Below, in pieces: positions 7,690-17,362 of a stretch of 33,901 nt of DNA (position 1 is its first letter; the number at the start of each line of letters is the position of its first letter). Source of the DNA: Treponema sp. Its GTDB lineage: Bacteria; Spirochaetota; Spirochaetia; Treponematales; Breznakiellaceae. Made by a program: the position numbers and the translations under genes. The notes beneath the pieces were generated by a model. That model was not told the DNA's origin. It was given only the letters and a program-made list of their open reading frames with translations, and ran no database searches. The stretch spans positions 1-33,901 of the forward strand of contig WQRN01000008.1 in NCBI GenBank assembly GCA_009786715.1. The letters run 5' to 3'.

Positions 7690-10600
7690 ATACCTTTGAA
7701 GCATGCTGAAGAATTCTTCCATATTGAGAGGTTTGCCTATATGCTCGTTCATCCCGGCTTTTAAACATCTTTCAACGTCTTCGCGGAATACATTGGCAGT
7801 CATGGCAATGATTGGTATGGTTTTAGCCCGCGGATGGTTGGATTGACGTATTCTGCGGGTGGCTTCGTAGCCGTCCATTTCCGGCATTTGTACATCCATA
7901 AGAATTAAATCATAATCTTCCGGCGATTTTTGGAACATTGAAACCGCTTCTACGCCGTTTTCAGCGCAATCCATCTTTAACAGCGTCGGTTCAATCAGAG
8001 CGTCTACAATCTCGCGGTTTATTTCCACGTCTTCCGCCAGCAGGATTTTAAACCCGTTGAAATACACGTTATTTACCGTAATTTCTTTTTTGGGCTGATC
8101 GTGAAGGCCGATCGCCTCAGTTATCGCGTCGGCGATTGCTGACGGGAAGAGGGGCTTGGACAGGAACTTGTCTACTCCCGCTTTTTTCGCCTCGTCCGCG
8201 ACAATGCTCCATTCTGCCGCTGAAATCATTATAACAATAGTATGCTCAGGCGATGAAGATTTTGCCTTTAATTCTTTTGCGAGCATTATGCCGTCCATAT
8301 CCGGCATCTTCCAGTCGACAAAGTAAATATCGTACATTCCGTTGATGCCGATAAGAGCCAGAGCATCCTGTCCGCTCATTGCGGTGTCGCACTTCGTGCC
8401 GAAACCGTGCATTATATCCTGGAAATAATCGAGAATATCCTTGTCATCATCCACAGCCATTATTTTTACATTGTCCCAGTTTACGCCGATTTCGGATAAA
8501 CCAAGCGTTCTCTTAATTCCGCGTTTTGCTTTAAACGTAAATGTGAACGAGGAACCTTTGCCGGGTTCTGAATCAAGAATGATATGACCGCCCATAAGTT
8601 CGATAATACTTTTGGAAATGGCAAGCCCGAGCCCCGTTCCGCCGAATCTGCGCGATGTTCCCGATTCCGCCTGCTGGAAAGACTGGAAGAGCTGAGCCTG
8701 CTGCTGTGGGCTTATACCGATACCTGAGTCTTTAATGGAAATCTGTATCGTGTATACATCATCTTCTTTTCCCAAGAAACGGGTTTCAAGGCGTACAAAT
8801 CCTTCTTCGGGCGTAAATTTTACAGCGTTACCCATAAGGTTTGTGATTACCTGCGCAAGACGCTGATCGTCTCCGAGCAGGGAACGCGGAATTGATTTAT
8901 CGATATGCACTGTAAGTTTCTGCTTCTTTTCATCCGCTCTGAAGGAGATGATATTAACAACGCGCTGAAGCATTTTTTCAAAATCGAATTCTTCGTGAGA
9001 CAGTTCAAATTTATTCGCTTCTATTTTTGACATATCAAGAATGTCGTTTATTACGCCCAATAGATGCTGCGAAGCGTTTTCTATTTTTTCAAAACAATAA
9101 TCCTTGCGGTGTATATCTCCGGCTGATTTTCCGATAACGGTCATGCCGATAATCGCGTTCATCGGGGTGCGGATTTCATGGCTCATGTTCGCCAAGAACG
9201 CGCTTTTTGATTTATTTCCCTGTTCAGCCTGTTCTTTCGCGCTGATCAATTCTGTTATGTCAACAGCGTGCTGCAGGTGCACTTTATTGCCGTTGGGCCA
9301 GTCGATGTAACAGTCTGAGTGGCGCACATGGCTTCCCAGAAGCTCAACATAGTCATCCCATATTACAATCTGATCAGGATTTTTTTCGAGCTTGAAGCAC
9401 GGACAGAACGAGCATTTTTTATTAGAGTTGCGAAGAAGCTGATAACAATATTCACCGACAAGATCCACGCTTTCTTTGCCCAGAATTCTTTTCATGTAGT
9501 TGTTAATAAACAGCAGTTCTCCTGTCTCGGGAACTGTAATGTAAATAAGCGCGTCTATGCCGTTTAATATGCTCTCCAAAGATTTTACTGCGATATTTTT
9601 AAGCCTTGTAGCTTCGTTAGCTTCTTTTACCGCGGTTTCAAGAGCCACCGTTATATTATTTTTGCTGATGGCGTTTACAATTGTGCGGCTTGCGGAACTT
9701 AAAATTAATTCCTTGTTTTCAGAGAAGAATTCATCTTTTCTGCAGTTTTCGTAGGCGATAAAACCCCAGAACTTATCATGCATAAAAACAGGCATAATGA
9801 AGGCAGACTTAACATTGCGCGTTTTTAAATCCTCATTCAATTCGTAATCTGTCTTGCTAACCGCGGTGTTGATAAAATTCCCCTGAAGCAGCGTTTTTTT
9901 CCAATCATTTTTTTCATTGTATTTTCGATCCTCTTCAATGATGCCGTCTTCAATCCGGGATCTGAACTTGCCGCAATCCCAATCATACATCAATGAACAG
10001 AAAAGCGCGTCATCTGTTGTGTAATTTTTCCATATTCCGATGCGGTCAATTTCCAGTACTTCCGCCAAAATCCACAATGATTTTTGCAAAGAATCCTCAA
10101 AACGGTTTCCCGGTTCCAGCAGGGTAGAGGATACATTGTTCAGAGCTTTTAACATTTCATCCTGCTCGTGCAGGTGCGCCGTAAGACTTTTTACATTCCG
10201 CAAATCGTACAAAAAGCCGACTCCGACAAAATCATCTTCGTCTCCGACCCGCGCAAGCGTAAGATCGCAGGGAACAGATTCGCCTTTCGCCGTTATATGA
10301 GGCCATTCCACCCTTACCGTTTCTCCGTTAATCGCGCGGCTTGTAATTTTATAGGCTTCGTCAATTGCTCTGCGTCCGTCAGGAAGGAATTCCGGTGAAA
10401 AATCTTCATAATAGCGATCAAGAAGCTGCTGCTTCGGAGCGTCAAACATCTCGACCAGTTTATCATTTACATCTGTAACTCTTGGAGTGCTGTCAAAAAA
10501 AGCCATGCCGATCGGTAAAACATCAAGAATTGCCTTGTTAATACGGGTTGCTCTTGCTGCCTCAGCTTCTATTTTTCTCATTTTGCGAAGGTCGTATACG

Positions 10601-11514
10601 TACGAAAGGCCGGTAAACTTTCCTTCGCGTTCAATACAAGTTACTGTAAGCTCGCATGGAATAATTTCACCTTGACTGTTCCTGTGCAGCCAATCTGTTG
10701 TAACTGTTTCGCCTGTCGACATAACGCGCTTTAAAAGCGCCGATGCTTTTTCAATAGTTTTTTCGCCGGAGGCTTGTACTTCAGGCGAATAATTGTAAAA
10801 ATTCTCTATATAGTCTTTCTTTGTGGTATTGCAAATTTTTAATATTTTTTCGTTGCAGTCAATTACATTGATATTTTCATCAAAAATTGTAAGACCGAAC
10901 GGGGTAGACTTGATAATAGTATGATAAAATTTGTGCGCCGATTTTAATTCGCTGTCCATTTCACTGCGTATTATGGCGTTTGCGCACAGGAATGCCGCTG
11001 AACGCATCATTTCCGTGCATTCATCATCAAAATAATGCTCTTTGCGATCATCGCTGAATATTACAAAACCCCAGAAAACATCTTTTAAAAAGATCGGTGT
11101 TATATACGCAGACTTAGTTCCGTATTTATTAAATAATTTTCCGTCGGGCAGATTTCTGACTGGGCCGTTTAATGATTCTCCTGTCGGAAGTATTTTTTCC
11201 CATTTGGGAGCAAGCTGTAAATATGATATATTTTTTAATTCGGAGAGGGGCTGGGTTGTTCCGCCCGATTGCTTATCCCAGCGGTATATTTGCGACGCGT
11301 AAAGGCCGTCCGGTTTTGTCTCATTGCGCCAGACATTCAATCTGTCTATATCTACCATTTCCGCAATAAGAGCTATGCCGCTTGTCATTATTTTGTCGAA
11401 GTTGTCAGATGTGTTTGAGAGAAAAATAGCGGACATTTTATTAAGTGTGTCAGCCATTTTCTTGCTGCGCTCCAGCGCTTCTACTTTGTCCATATTATTC
11501 TTAATCTTCATCAT
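7672..11514 (-). CDS. Soluble multi-sensor hybrid histidine kinase (GAF-PAS-PAS-GAF-PAS-HisKA-HATPase-REC-REC), 1280 aa
   Basis: A large cytoplasmic signalling kinase with no membrane segment. Approximate order: GAF 20-185, PAS 195-312, PAS 322-442, GAF 453-620, PAS 640-757, HisKA with phospho-His779 ([10 protein letters not shown]), HATPase ([25 protein letters not shown]), REC1 ([10 protein letters not shown]) about 1010-1125 and REC2 ([11 protein letters not shown]) about 1150-1270. Both GAF domains share the ending DxFWGFxxxxxxRKxxxF, which points to an internal duplication. The third PAS has a cysteine cluster (Cys690, 701, 704, 706) and the terminal DITE motif of PAS/PAC domains. The kinase core and both receivers closely match the kinase at 1648-4167. 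The start is uncertain among 11514, 11511 and 11493, and no ribosome-binding site is visible. Confidence 0.92.
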   Translation of the reverse strand: MMKIKNNMDKVEALERSKKMADTLNKMSAIFLSNTSDNFDKIMTSGIALIAEMVDIDRLNVWRNETKPDGLYASQIYRWDKQSGGTTQPLSELKNISYLQLAPKWEKILPTGESLNGPVRNLPDGKLFNKYGTKSAYITPIFLKDVFWGFVIFSDDRKEHYFDDECTEMMRSAAFLCANAIIRSEMDSELKSAHKFYHTIIKSTPFGLTIFDENINVIDCNEKILKICNTTKKDYIENFYNYSPEVQASGEKTIEKASALLKRVMSTGETVTTDWLHRNSQGEIIPCELTVTCIEREGKFTGLSYVYDLRKMRKIEAEAARATRINKAILDVLPIGMAFFDSTPRVTDVNDKLVEMFDAPKQQLLDRYYEDFSPEFLPDGRRAIDEAYKITSRAINGETVRVEWPHITAKGESVPCDLTLARVGDEDDFVGVGFLYDLRNVKSLTAHLHEQDEMLKALNNVSSTLLEPGNRFEDSLQKSLWILAEVLEIDRIGIWKNYTTDDALFCSLMYDWDCGKFRSRIEDGIIEEDRKYNEKNDWKKTLLQGNFINTAVSKTDYELNEDLKTRNVKSAFIMPVFMHDKFWGFIAYENCRKDEFFSENKELILSSASRTIVNAISKNNITVALETAVKEANEATRLKNIAVKSLESILNGIDALIYITVPETGELLFINNYMKRILGKESVDLVGEYCYQLLRNSNKKCSFCPCFKLEKNPDQIVIWDDYVELLGSHVRHSDCYIDWPNGNKVHLQHAVDITELISAKEQAEQGNKSKSAFLANMSHEIRTPMNAIIGMTVIGKSAGDIHRKDYCFEKIENASQHLLGVINDILDMSKIEANKFELSHEEFDFEKMLQRVVNIISFRADEKKQKLTVHIDKSIPRSLLGDDQRLAQVITNLMGNAVKFTPEEGFVRLETRFLGKEDDVYTIQISIKDSGIGISPQQQAQLFQSFQQAESGTSRRFGGTGLGLAISKSIIELMGGHIILDSEPGKGSSFTFTFKAKRGIKRTLGLSEIGVNWDNVKIMAVDDDKDILDYFQDIMHGFGTKCDTAMSGQDALALIGINGMYDIYFVDWKMPDMDGIMLAKELKAKSSSPEHTIVIMISAAEWSIVADEAKKAGVDKFLSKPLFPSAIADAITEAIGLHDQPKKEITVNNVYFNGFKILLAEDVEINREIVDALIEPTLLKMDCAENGVEAVSMFQKSPEDYDLILMDVQMPEMDGYEATRRIRQSNHPRAKTIPIIAMTANVFREDVERCLKAGMNEHIGKPLNMEEFFSMLQRYLKGSK

Positions 11515-11655
11515 ATAATATAATAATTATCGGTTTACTAAGCACCAAAATTCGTAATTTCCGAACAAAAAACGATAATTTTACGAATAAAACGTATTAT
11601 TTTCACGATAAATGATTATTATTTATAATTATTGAAGTAAAAAATTGCGATAAAT

Positions 11656-13074
11656 CTAGTTAAAATACATTTTGGCGTTCTCGAACGAGATATCCTTCGC
11701 TATTTTAACTAATTTTTCCTTATCCGCCGGATATTCGCCGTTTTCTGCCCAATTTCCTAGTAGATTACACATAATCCGCCTGAAATATTCATGGCGCGGA
11801 TAAGAAAGGAAGCTTCGGCTGTCGGTTAACATTCCTATAAAGGCGCTTAGCATACCCAGATTGGCAAGAACGCGCATCTGTTCTTCCATGCCGTCCCTGT
11901 TGTCGCAGAACCACCAGGCAGAACCCAGCTGCATTTTTCCTATGCACCCCGCGCTTTGAAAGCCGCCCATTATTGTCGCAAGAGGGTAGTAATCTTTAGG
12001 GTTGAGCGAATATAAAATAGTTTTCGGAAGACCTGTATCCTCACATTCGATATCCATTAAATCGAGAAGATCGGCGAGATTTCCGCTTGTTGATGCATCA
12101 TTTACGGCGTCAAAACCGGTGTTAATACCCTTTTGGAACAGCATTTTTGTATTAATATTACGGATTACATTAAGATGGAGCTGCATTACAATGCCGCGCT
12201 TTGCGTAAAGCGAGGCAAGATAGCACAGCATATATGTTTTATAAGCGTCATTTTCTTCCTGCGATACGGTTCTCTTAGAGAGCGCCTTCTTGAACGCGTT
12301 TTTTACAAATGCTAACGGCGCGTCAAGATACGGCGTGTATTCAAGTCCGTGATCTGCCGCTTTGCATCCAAGGCTGATAAATTTCTCAAGGCAGTTTTCA
12401 AGCGCGGCAAGAGCGTCATCGGGCGTTTTTATTTTAAACCTGCCTGCTGCGGAAAGCTGCTCTATGTATTCTGGAAAACTTGCCGAGTTTAACTCCAAAG
12501 CTCTGTCCGGTCTGAACGATGGTATTACCTTTGTGTTTATTTTTCCGATGGCGGCAGTTCCATCGGCGATTGCGCGGTGGTGTTCAAGCGAATCGACAGG
12601 ATCATCGGTTGTGCCGACAGCGTAGATATTAAATTTATCAAAAATTCCTTTAACAGACAACTGAGGCGTTTGAAGCAGAGCGTTCGCTTTTTCCCATATT
12701 GAAGGAGCGCTTTTTTCGGTAAGCGGCTCATTTATTCCAAAATAGCGCTTGAGTTCCAGATGTGTCCAGTGGTACAGGGGGTTTCCGATTAAATTTTCCA
12801 CAGTGCGCGCCCACGCAAGGTATTTTTCATAGCCTGCGCCGTCTCCTGTAATGAATTTTTCGTCTATACCCATGGCGCGCATCATACGCCATTTATAATG
12901 ATCCCCGGATAGCCAGGCATCCGCTAAATCGGGTATTTGCCTGTTTTCGGCAATTTGCGAGGGGATAAGGTGGCAGTGGTAATCATGAACGGGTTCATCC
13001 TTTACCGCGTTGTATAAACTCTGCGCTGTTTCTGTTTCCAGTAAAAAATTCTCGTCCATAAAAGCTTTTGCCAT
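11656..13074 (-). CDS. uxaC: Glucuronate (uronate) isomerase
   Basis: Interconverts D-glucuronate with D-fructuronate, and D-galacturonate with D-tagaturonate, the first step of the isomerase route of hexuronate catabolism. At 472 residues it is the usual family length. The amidohydrolase-type metal site is visible as VHDYHCHL (His33, His35) near the N-terminus, and WWFCDNRDGMEEQM with SYPRHEYFRR near the C-terminus are characteristic. AGGAG sits six bases before the ATG. The later step kdgK is in the window, but the reductase and dehydratase steps (UxaB/UxuB, UxaA/UxuA) are not, so the pathway genes must be scattered. It is preceded on the plus strand by the divergent cyclase gene. Confidence 0.96.
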   Translation of the reverse strand: MAKAFMDENFLLETETAQSLYNAVKDEPVHDYHCHLIPSQIAENRQIPDLADAWLSGDHYKWRMMRAMGIDEKFITGDGAGYEKYLAWARTVENLIGNPLYHWTHLELKRYFGINEPLTEKSAPSIWEKANALLQTPQLSVKGIFDKFNIYAVGTTDDPVDSLEHHRAIADGTAAIGKINTKVIPSFRPDRALELNSASFPEYIEQLSAAGRFKIKTPDDALAALENCLEKFISLGCKAADHGLEYTPYLDAPLAFVKNAFKKALSKRTVSQEENDAYKTYMLCYLASLYAKRGIVMQLHLNVIRNINTKMLFQKGINTGFDAVNDASTSGNLADLLDLMDIECEDTGLPKTILYSLNPKDYYPLATIMGGFQSAGCIGKMQLGSAWWFCDNRDGMEEQMRVLANLGMLSAFIGMLTDSRSFLSYPRHEYFRRIMCNLLGNWAENGEYPADKEKLVKIAKDISFENAKMYFN

Positions 13075-13101
13075 TTTCTGCTCCTGATTCTTTAAAAACT
13101 C

Positions 13102-13130
13102 TTGTATATTTTACCACAATAGCCTAAATT
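13102..13130 (+). promoter_or_regulatory. Predicted leaderless promoter of the cyclase gene
   Basis: TTGTAT (13102-13107) and TAAATT (13125-13130) are 17 bases apart. The -10 ends five bases before the ATG at 13136, so transcription should start at or next to the start codon. No Shine-Dalgarno is present. Confidence 0.45.
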
Positions 13131-13135
13131 TAAAT

Positions 13136-15316
13136 ATGCCTGCGCGCGTTTCGTTTAAAATTTCGCTTTTAATGTTTCTCGGCAGCCTTATTTTTGCCGT
13201 AGGAGCCGCGTTTTTATTAAGTTACCTGCTTTCAGGCCCGAGGCTTGGCCTGCATTATGATTTTCTCCTGAAATACAAAACAGCGGCTGTATCAAACGAA
13301 ATATTTATCATTGAAACAGATGAATACATCGAAGGAAGCGACTTTTTTACAGTCCTTATGACTTTAACAGAAATGGAAGCGTCAAATCTTGTTCTGTCGG
13401 GCAGACTTTCGCCTTCCGCAACGCCGATTACCTTAACCGAGGCAGATGTCCGCCGCCGCTTTACTGATGAATATAACATTGTTGGCGCCAATATACGCAA
13501 TTTATTCGAAGGCATCAGGATGGGGTATGTTACTCCTCTTGAGGCGCCTGTCTTTGTAGAGCAGGTGATAGAATCGGCGGTACACGGAAGGGATCGCCTT
13601 ATTACCACGCTAATCGACAAAGATGAGGACTTACTGCGCTCTGTTTCAGTCTTCGGCAATTACATTGATGGATATACAAGGCTGCGTCTTGATAAAGACG
13701 GAAAGCTCAGACGAGCGAAGCCAATAGATTTTGAAAATGGTTTTGAGCATCCTGTGTATGCCAATTTGAAACACCGTTACGCCGTTTCCCGGATTGAAAC
13801 CGCCGGAAGAAAGCAAATCCTGTGGTTGAGAGGACATGACGGCAAGGATTTGGATATAACTCTTGATAACGAAGGCAGCATCATATCTCCGTGGAACGCA
13901 GGTTTTCGCCGCGTCAATATTGATCTTTTTAGAATGTATGAAGATTCCGCCAATGCCATGCTGCAAGCGCTGTCCGCGGCGAATGAGTTAAAAATATTTT
14001 CCGATATACCTCCGGATCAAATCCCTCTTTTTCTCGGCGAATACGCGCAGACGCTTTTGGACGACCTGTTAAAAACTCCAAACAGTGAAAACCGTTATGC
14101 GTGGATCGCAGCGCGCGGTAAATATTTCAGAAGTCTCGAAGATTTTTTTAACAGTTCGATGGAAACGGATTTCATAGGCAGATACGAAGAAATAATCGCA
14201 GACACCGATTCGTCTAACGAAGAAGAGCTTGCGGTTCTCATCGATACAAAAAATGAATTAATGCAAGTATTCGCGGCGCTGAATGACGCGTACGCTGAAT
14301 TGTCTTCGTGTCATTCCTATTTTAAAAATGAGCTTCCAATGTCACTGTGTATTATGGGTCCGCGCGTGAACGCGCTGCATAACGCCATTCTCGCGAATTC
14401 GTTAATAACAGGAAATCATGTAAAACCTTTTGATGAACTCTACGCGCTGATGCTTTCGATTATCGCTTCTGTGATTATTCTGATTGTGCTTGTATTTTTG
14501 CGTCCTGTTGTTTTATTAATTGTTGGGTTATTTGCAGGTTTTGTATTCGCCGCCGTGTGCGCTGTCTTTTTTATATTTTTCTCGTACTGGATCGATCCTT
14601 TAATCGTTATTGGTTCGTCTTTTTCCGCCTGCTTTGTGCTGTTCTGCAGCAAAAGCGCGTACTTAAGCTACAGAGCCGGCAGTTTCCGGGCAGCTTACAG
14701 GACGGCTGTCTCAAAGGATCATCTTAGAAAACTTATTGACTGGGGAAGACCCGGCCTTTCCGAAGTTAATACTTCTTATGCCGCAATTATCGCAATCAAG
14801 GATACCAGTATTTTTACAAAAGAAGAGAAAGATAATTCCAAAGAAGCCGGAAAGATGAAAAAAGCTTTTTTTTCGCTTGCTAAAAAAATACTTTTTAATT
14901 CAGGCGCCGTTATCGCGGGCTATGAAGGAGACACAATACTGGCGTGTTTCGGCTCTCCTCTTGAATTTCAGCCTAGACTTACAACTTATAAATGGTCAGA
15001 TGACGGACAGCCTCTGGCAAAATCGTATCATCCGGCGGATAAAGCATGTCTTCTTGTAAGACAGATACTTAAAAATGAAAAAATTTCATGGCGTTTTGGA
15101 ATAGACGCCGGCATTTGTTCTTTCTCGTGGTCGCCTGAGACAGGATTTACCGTAAGCGGACAGCCTGCGGTGCATGCGAGAAATCTTGTGTTAAAAACAA
15201 CGAGATGGCGCGTGCGCGCTCTTATTTCCGATGCCGTAAGAGAAAAAACAAACATGGACGGCTCAAAGATGAAAACGCTTCCGGGGCAGAGCTCAACTTT
15301 CGAACTCCTGCCTTAA
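13136..15316 (+). CDS. CHASE2-type membrane protein with class III adenylate/guanylate cyclase domain
   Basis: Predicted to sense an extracellular cue and make a cyclic nucleotide. Layout: N-terminal TM about 10-32, a long extracytoplasmic CHASE2-like region about 35-440 with IFIIETDEYI early on, three TM helices about 442-520, then a C-terminal cyclase-like domain from about 545. In that domain, the metal-binding Asp556 (AIKDTSIFT, matching D-I-x-G-F-T) and Asp599 (GYEGDTILACFG) are kept, and WRFGIDAG matches the FRIGIHxG strand. The segment that normally reads V-N-x-A-x-R-L is instead VHARNL (679-684), so the transition-state Asn looks replaced by His680. The protein may be a weak, altered or inactive cyclase. 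The overall architecture resembles spirochaete cyclases. It is convergent with the lipoprotein gene one base away. Confidence 0.82.
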   Translation: MPARVSFKISLLMFLGSLIFAVGAAFLLSYLLSGPRLGLHYDFLLKYKTAAVSNEIFIIETDEYIEGSDFFTVLMTLTEMEASNLVLSGRLSPSATPITLTEADVRRRFTDEYNIVGANIRNLFEGIRMGYVTPLEAPVFVEQVIESAVHGRDRLITTLIDKDEDLLRSVSVFGNYIDGYTRLRLDKDGKLRRAKPIDFENGFEHPVYANLKHRYAVSRIETAGRKQILWLRGHDGKDLDITLDNEGSIISPWNAGFRRVNIDLFRMYEDSANAMLQALSAANELKIFSDIPPDQIPLFLGEYAQTLLDDLLKTPNSENRYAWIAARGKYFRSLEDFFNSSMETDFIGRYEEIIADTDSSNEEELAVLIDTKNELMQVFAALNDAYAELSSCHSYFKNELPMSLCIMGPRVNALHNAILANSLITGNHVKPFDELYALMLSIIASVIILIVLVFLRPVVLLIVGLFAGFVFAAVCAVFFIFFSYWIDPLIVIGSSFSACFVLFCSKSAYLSYRAGSFRAAYRTAVSKDHLRKLIDWGRPGLSEVNTSYAAIIAIKDTSIFTKEEKDNSKEAGKMKKAFFSLAKKILFNSGAVIAGYEGDTILACFGSPLEFQPRLTTYKWSDDGQPLAKSYHPADKACLLVRQILKNEKISWRFGIDAGICSFSWSPETGFTVSGQPAVHARNLVLKTTRWRVRALISDAVREKTNMDGSKMKTLPGQSSTFELLP

Positions 15317-15317
15317 A

Positions 15318-15917
15318 TTATAATCTGTTTTTCGGCCTGGTAATAATTTTTGTAATTTCATCGTTGTGTCCAAGCCACATTCTGGCGTTTGTCTCGATAT
15401 TTGTCAGTTCGGCGGACACATAATAAGTTCTAACGCTTGTGTTTCCTTCAGTGTCGACAATTATTCTTACAGATCCTGTCAGCATAAAATCCGCGCCGAT
15501 TTCTTTGCCCAGAGACACGGCGGAATTTTCGCTTGCGTTGCTCTGTTGATCCTGTCTTTCCGCGCGGAGATCGGTTCTTGTATCTCCTCCCGCCACAAAG
15601 TCCAGTTTGCCTGAATTAAAAATAACATTTTCCATTATGGCGGAAATAATTGACGTATCAATCTGTTCGCGGCTTTCGTTTCTGAACCTTCCGACAATAA
15701 CGACAGGTTTTTTGTTTCTTGCCCTGATTTCCTGATCCACTCTTGCGCTGGAAAGACAGTCTATTATCAGCGCTTCGCACACAATTTGCACATCTTTTGC
15801 ATTCCAATTGCCGCTTAAATCCGCCTGAGTGCCGGATTGAACTCTTTTTACATTTGACGCGGAGGAACATGAGGAAAAAAGCAAAATAAGGCACACGGCG
15901 ATAATAGAATATTTCAT
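15318..15917 (-). CDS. LpoB-like lipoprotein (penicillin-binding protein activator family)
   Basis: A 199-residue lipoprotein with signal peptide and lipobox FSSC (Cys17). The mature part resembles the LpoB/COG3417 family: KKPVVIVGRFRNESREQIDTSII, a GADFMLTGSVRII strand, and a C-terminal VSAELTNIETNARMWLG ending. In Proteobacteria LpoB activates the peptidoglycan synthase PBP1b from the outer membrane. In a spirochaete that role is only inferred. AGGAG lies eight bases before the ATG. It is the second gene of an operon with the COG3014-type lipoprotein 11 bases upstream, a pairing also known in Proteobacteria. Confidence 0.8.
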   Translation of the reverse strand: MKYSIIAVCLILLFSSCSSASNVKRVQSGTQADLSGNWNAKDVQIVCEALIIDCLSSARVDQEIRARNKKPVVIVGRFRNESREQIDTSIISAIMENVIFNSGKLDFVAGGDTRTDLRAERQDQQSNASENSAVSLGKEIGADFMLTGSVRIIVDTEGNTSVRTYYVSAELTNIETNARMWLGHNDEITKIITRPKNRL

Positions 15918-15928
15918 ATCAATTTCTC

Positions 15929-17299
15929 CTATCTTAATTTCACGGACTGTATCAGGTTCAGACCGTTTTGTCTTACGATTACATCATTGTACACTGCATT
16001 AGAAATAATGCGGTTCCCGCTGTAGTAATTAATTATAACAGAATAAGTTCCCGGGTCAAGATTAATGCCGCCGATATACGCCTTATCCGGCAGATAGCGC
16101 GACATCCTTGTATCCGCGTTTTCTGAAACATCCATTGCGGTTCTCGCGGCGATCGCCGCCATTAATCCAGCTAATGAATCCTGCTGTCTTGAAGCCTCCA
16201 TCGCGATTACGTCCGCGACAGAATATTTTATTATTGTGCGGATATATGTTTTTAACAGCATATTTGAATAATGAGCGTTATATGTTTCTATTATAACAGC
16301 GCCGATATCTTCAAGCAATTCAAGATAAAACCTTTCCTGCTGGTTTACGACAACTTCTACCATTGTTATCCTGGACGGTCTTTGAACCAGCGCCGGAAGC
16401 TTAAACGCCGCTATCTGCAGCACAGGATGATGAAACGGCAAATGATGAAGAATAATTTGCTCCTCTTTTACAGGAGACAATCCTGTAAAACTTATTATAT
16501 TAAGCCTTCCTTTTCCGTCAGGAATATTTTGTATTTCTTCTACGGCTCTGGGAACCTGTCCCCTGTAAATATTTGTATTTGCGGAATACGCGCGGTAAAC
16601 CTGTTCCAGCTCAATTCGTCCGGCATCAATATTCCCCTCGCCGAGATAAAACAGCGCGCTTAAAAAACGCGCAAGAGCCGAGTTTGAAAATTTTGCCGTT
16701 TTTATTTGCGGCATCTGCCTTACGCCTGTTTCTCTTCTCGCCATTTCATTCAGTCCGGCTCCGGTTTTAGGGTCTGTATACTCATATTTTCGCGCGAGCA
16801 GATCCAGTTTTCCGCTGGATTCGCTTAATTTGCGTATTTCAACAAGAGCTCCTTCCAAATCGCCTCTGTGATAATAATTTAAAGCGTTAAAAATATTTAG
16901 ATAGATATCTTCAAAATCTTCACCCGGATATTCTTTTGTATTGTCATTAATTATATAAGAGAGGAACCCTTCTGATATGCTTTTTGTGTATGCTTCTTGG
17001 ATTAATCTTTCCGCGGTTTGAAGATCCGCGCTGGAAGCCGCGTAATTTCCGGCGTAATGTTCAAGAAAACCTTTGTCCAGAAAGAGCAAAATGGAATTCC
17101 TTTGAGAATATACGGCCCTCTTTTTCTCCTGTCCCCTTCTTATTATATTAACTGCCGATTCAAAATTGGTCTCTTCTACGGCGCTGTCTATTTTTTCGTA
17201 TGCGCTGGGACTGACAGAACATGACGCGATAGTAAACGCTAAAAACGTTATTTTAAGGGTTTTTAGGATGGTTTTTGCCCGCGCGCTGCTTTTTGCCAT
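15929..17299 (-). CDS. COG3014-type lipoprotein with TPR-like helical N-terminal half
   Basis: A 456-residue lipoprotein with signal peptide and lipobox IASC (Cys27). Residues 30-245 are helical and TPR-like (FLEHYAGNYAASSADLQTAERL, ALNYYHRGDLEGALVEIRKL, ALFYLGEGNIDAGRIELEQV). The C-terminal half is beta-rich and contains the family-typical PVLQIAAFKLPALVQRPSRI and the final PGTYSVIINYYSGN. The biochemical function is unknown. It travels with an LpoB-like gene, which suggests a cell-envelope role. The start at 17299 has no ribosome-binding site but lies just downstream of a promoter that would give a leaderless transcript. Confidence 0.78.
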   Translation of the reverse strand: MAKSSARAKTILKTLKITFLAFTIASCSVSPSAYEKIDSAVEETNFESAVNIIRRGQEKKRAVYSQRNSILLFLDKGFLEHYAGNYAASSADLQTAERLIQEAYTKSISEGFLSYIINDNTKEYPGEDFEDIYLNIFNALNYYHRGDLEGALVEIRKLSESSGKLDLLARKYEYTDPKTGAGLNEMARRETGVRQMPQIKTAKFSNSALARFLSALFYLGEGNIDAGRIELEQVYRAYSANTNIYRGQVPRAVEEIQNIPDGKGRLNIISFTGLSPVKEEQIILHHLPFHHPVLQIAAFKLPALVQRPSRITMVEVVVNQQERFYLELLEDIGAVIIETYNAHYSNMLLKTYIRTIIKYSVADVIAMEASRQQDSLAGLMAAIAARTAMDVSENADTRMSRYLPDKAYIGGINLDPGTYSVIINYYSGNRIISNAVYNDVIVRQNGLNLIQSVKLR

Positions 17300-17306
17300 T
17301 CGGAAT

Positions 17307-17334
17307 TTTCTATCTTTTTGCGATGTTTTGTCAA
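17307..17334 (-). promoter_or_regulatory. Predicted leaderless promoter of the COG3014-type lipoprotein operon
   Basis: On the minus strand, consensus TTGACA (17334-17329) and TAGAAA (17312-17307) are 16 bases apart. The -10 ends seven bases before the ATG at 17299. The -35 overlaps that of the divergent rsmE promoter. Confidence 0.5.
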
Positions 17335-17356
17335 GATATTGATTATTTGATATACT
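17328..17356 (+). promoter_or_regulatory. Predicted leaderless promoter of rsmE
   Basis: TTGTCA (17328-17333) and TATACT (17351-17356) are 17 bases apart. The -10 ends six bases before the GTG start at 17363. Five of the six -35 bases are shared with the opposite-strand TTGACA, so RNA polymerase can bind only one direction at a time. Confidence 0.6.
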
Positions 17357-17362
17357 TTTACC

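Noticed and set aside
1648..11514. Mobile element or defence island around the kinases
   Set aside because: No transposase, integrase, terminal repeats or defence-type domains are present. The similarity is explained by gene duplication of the kinases.
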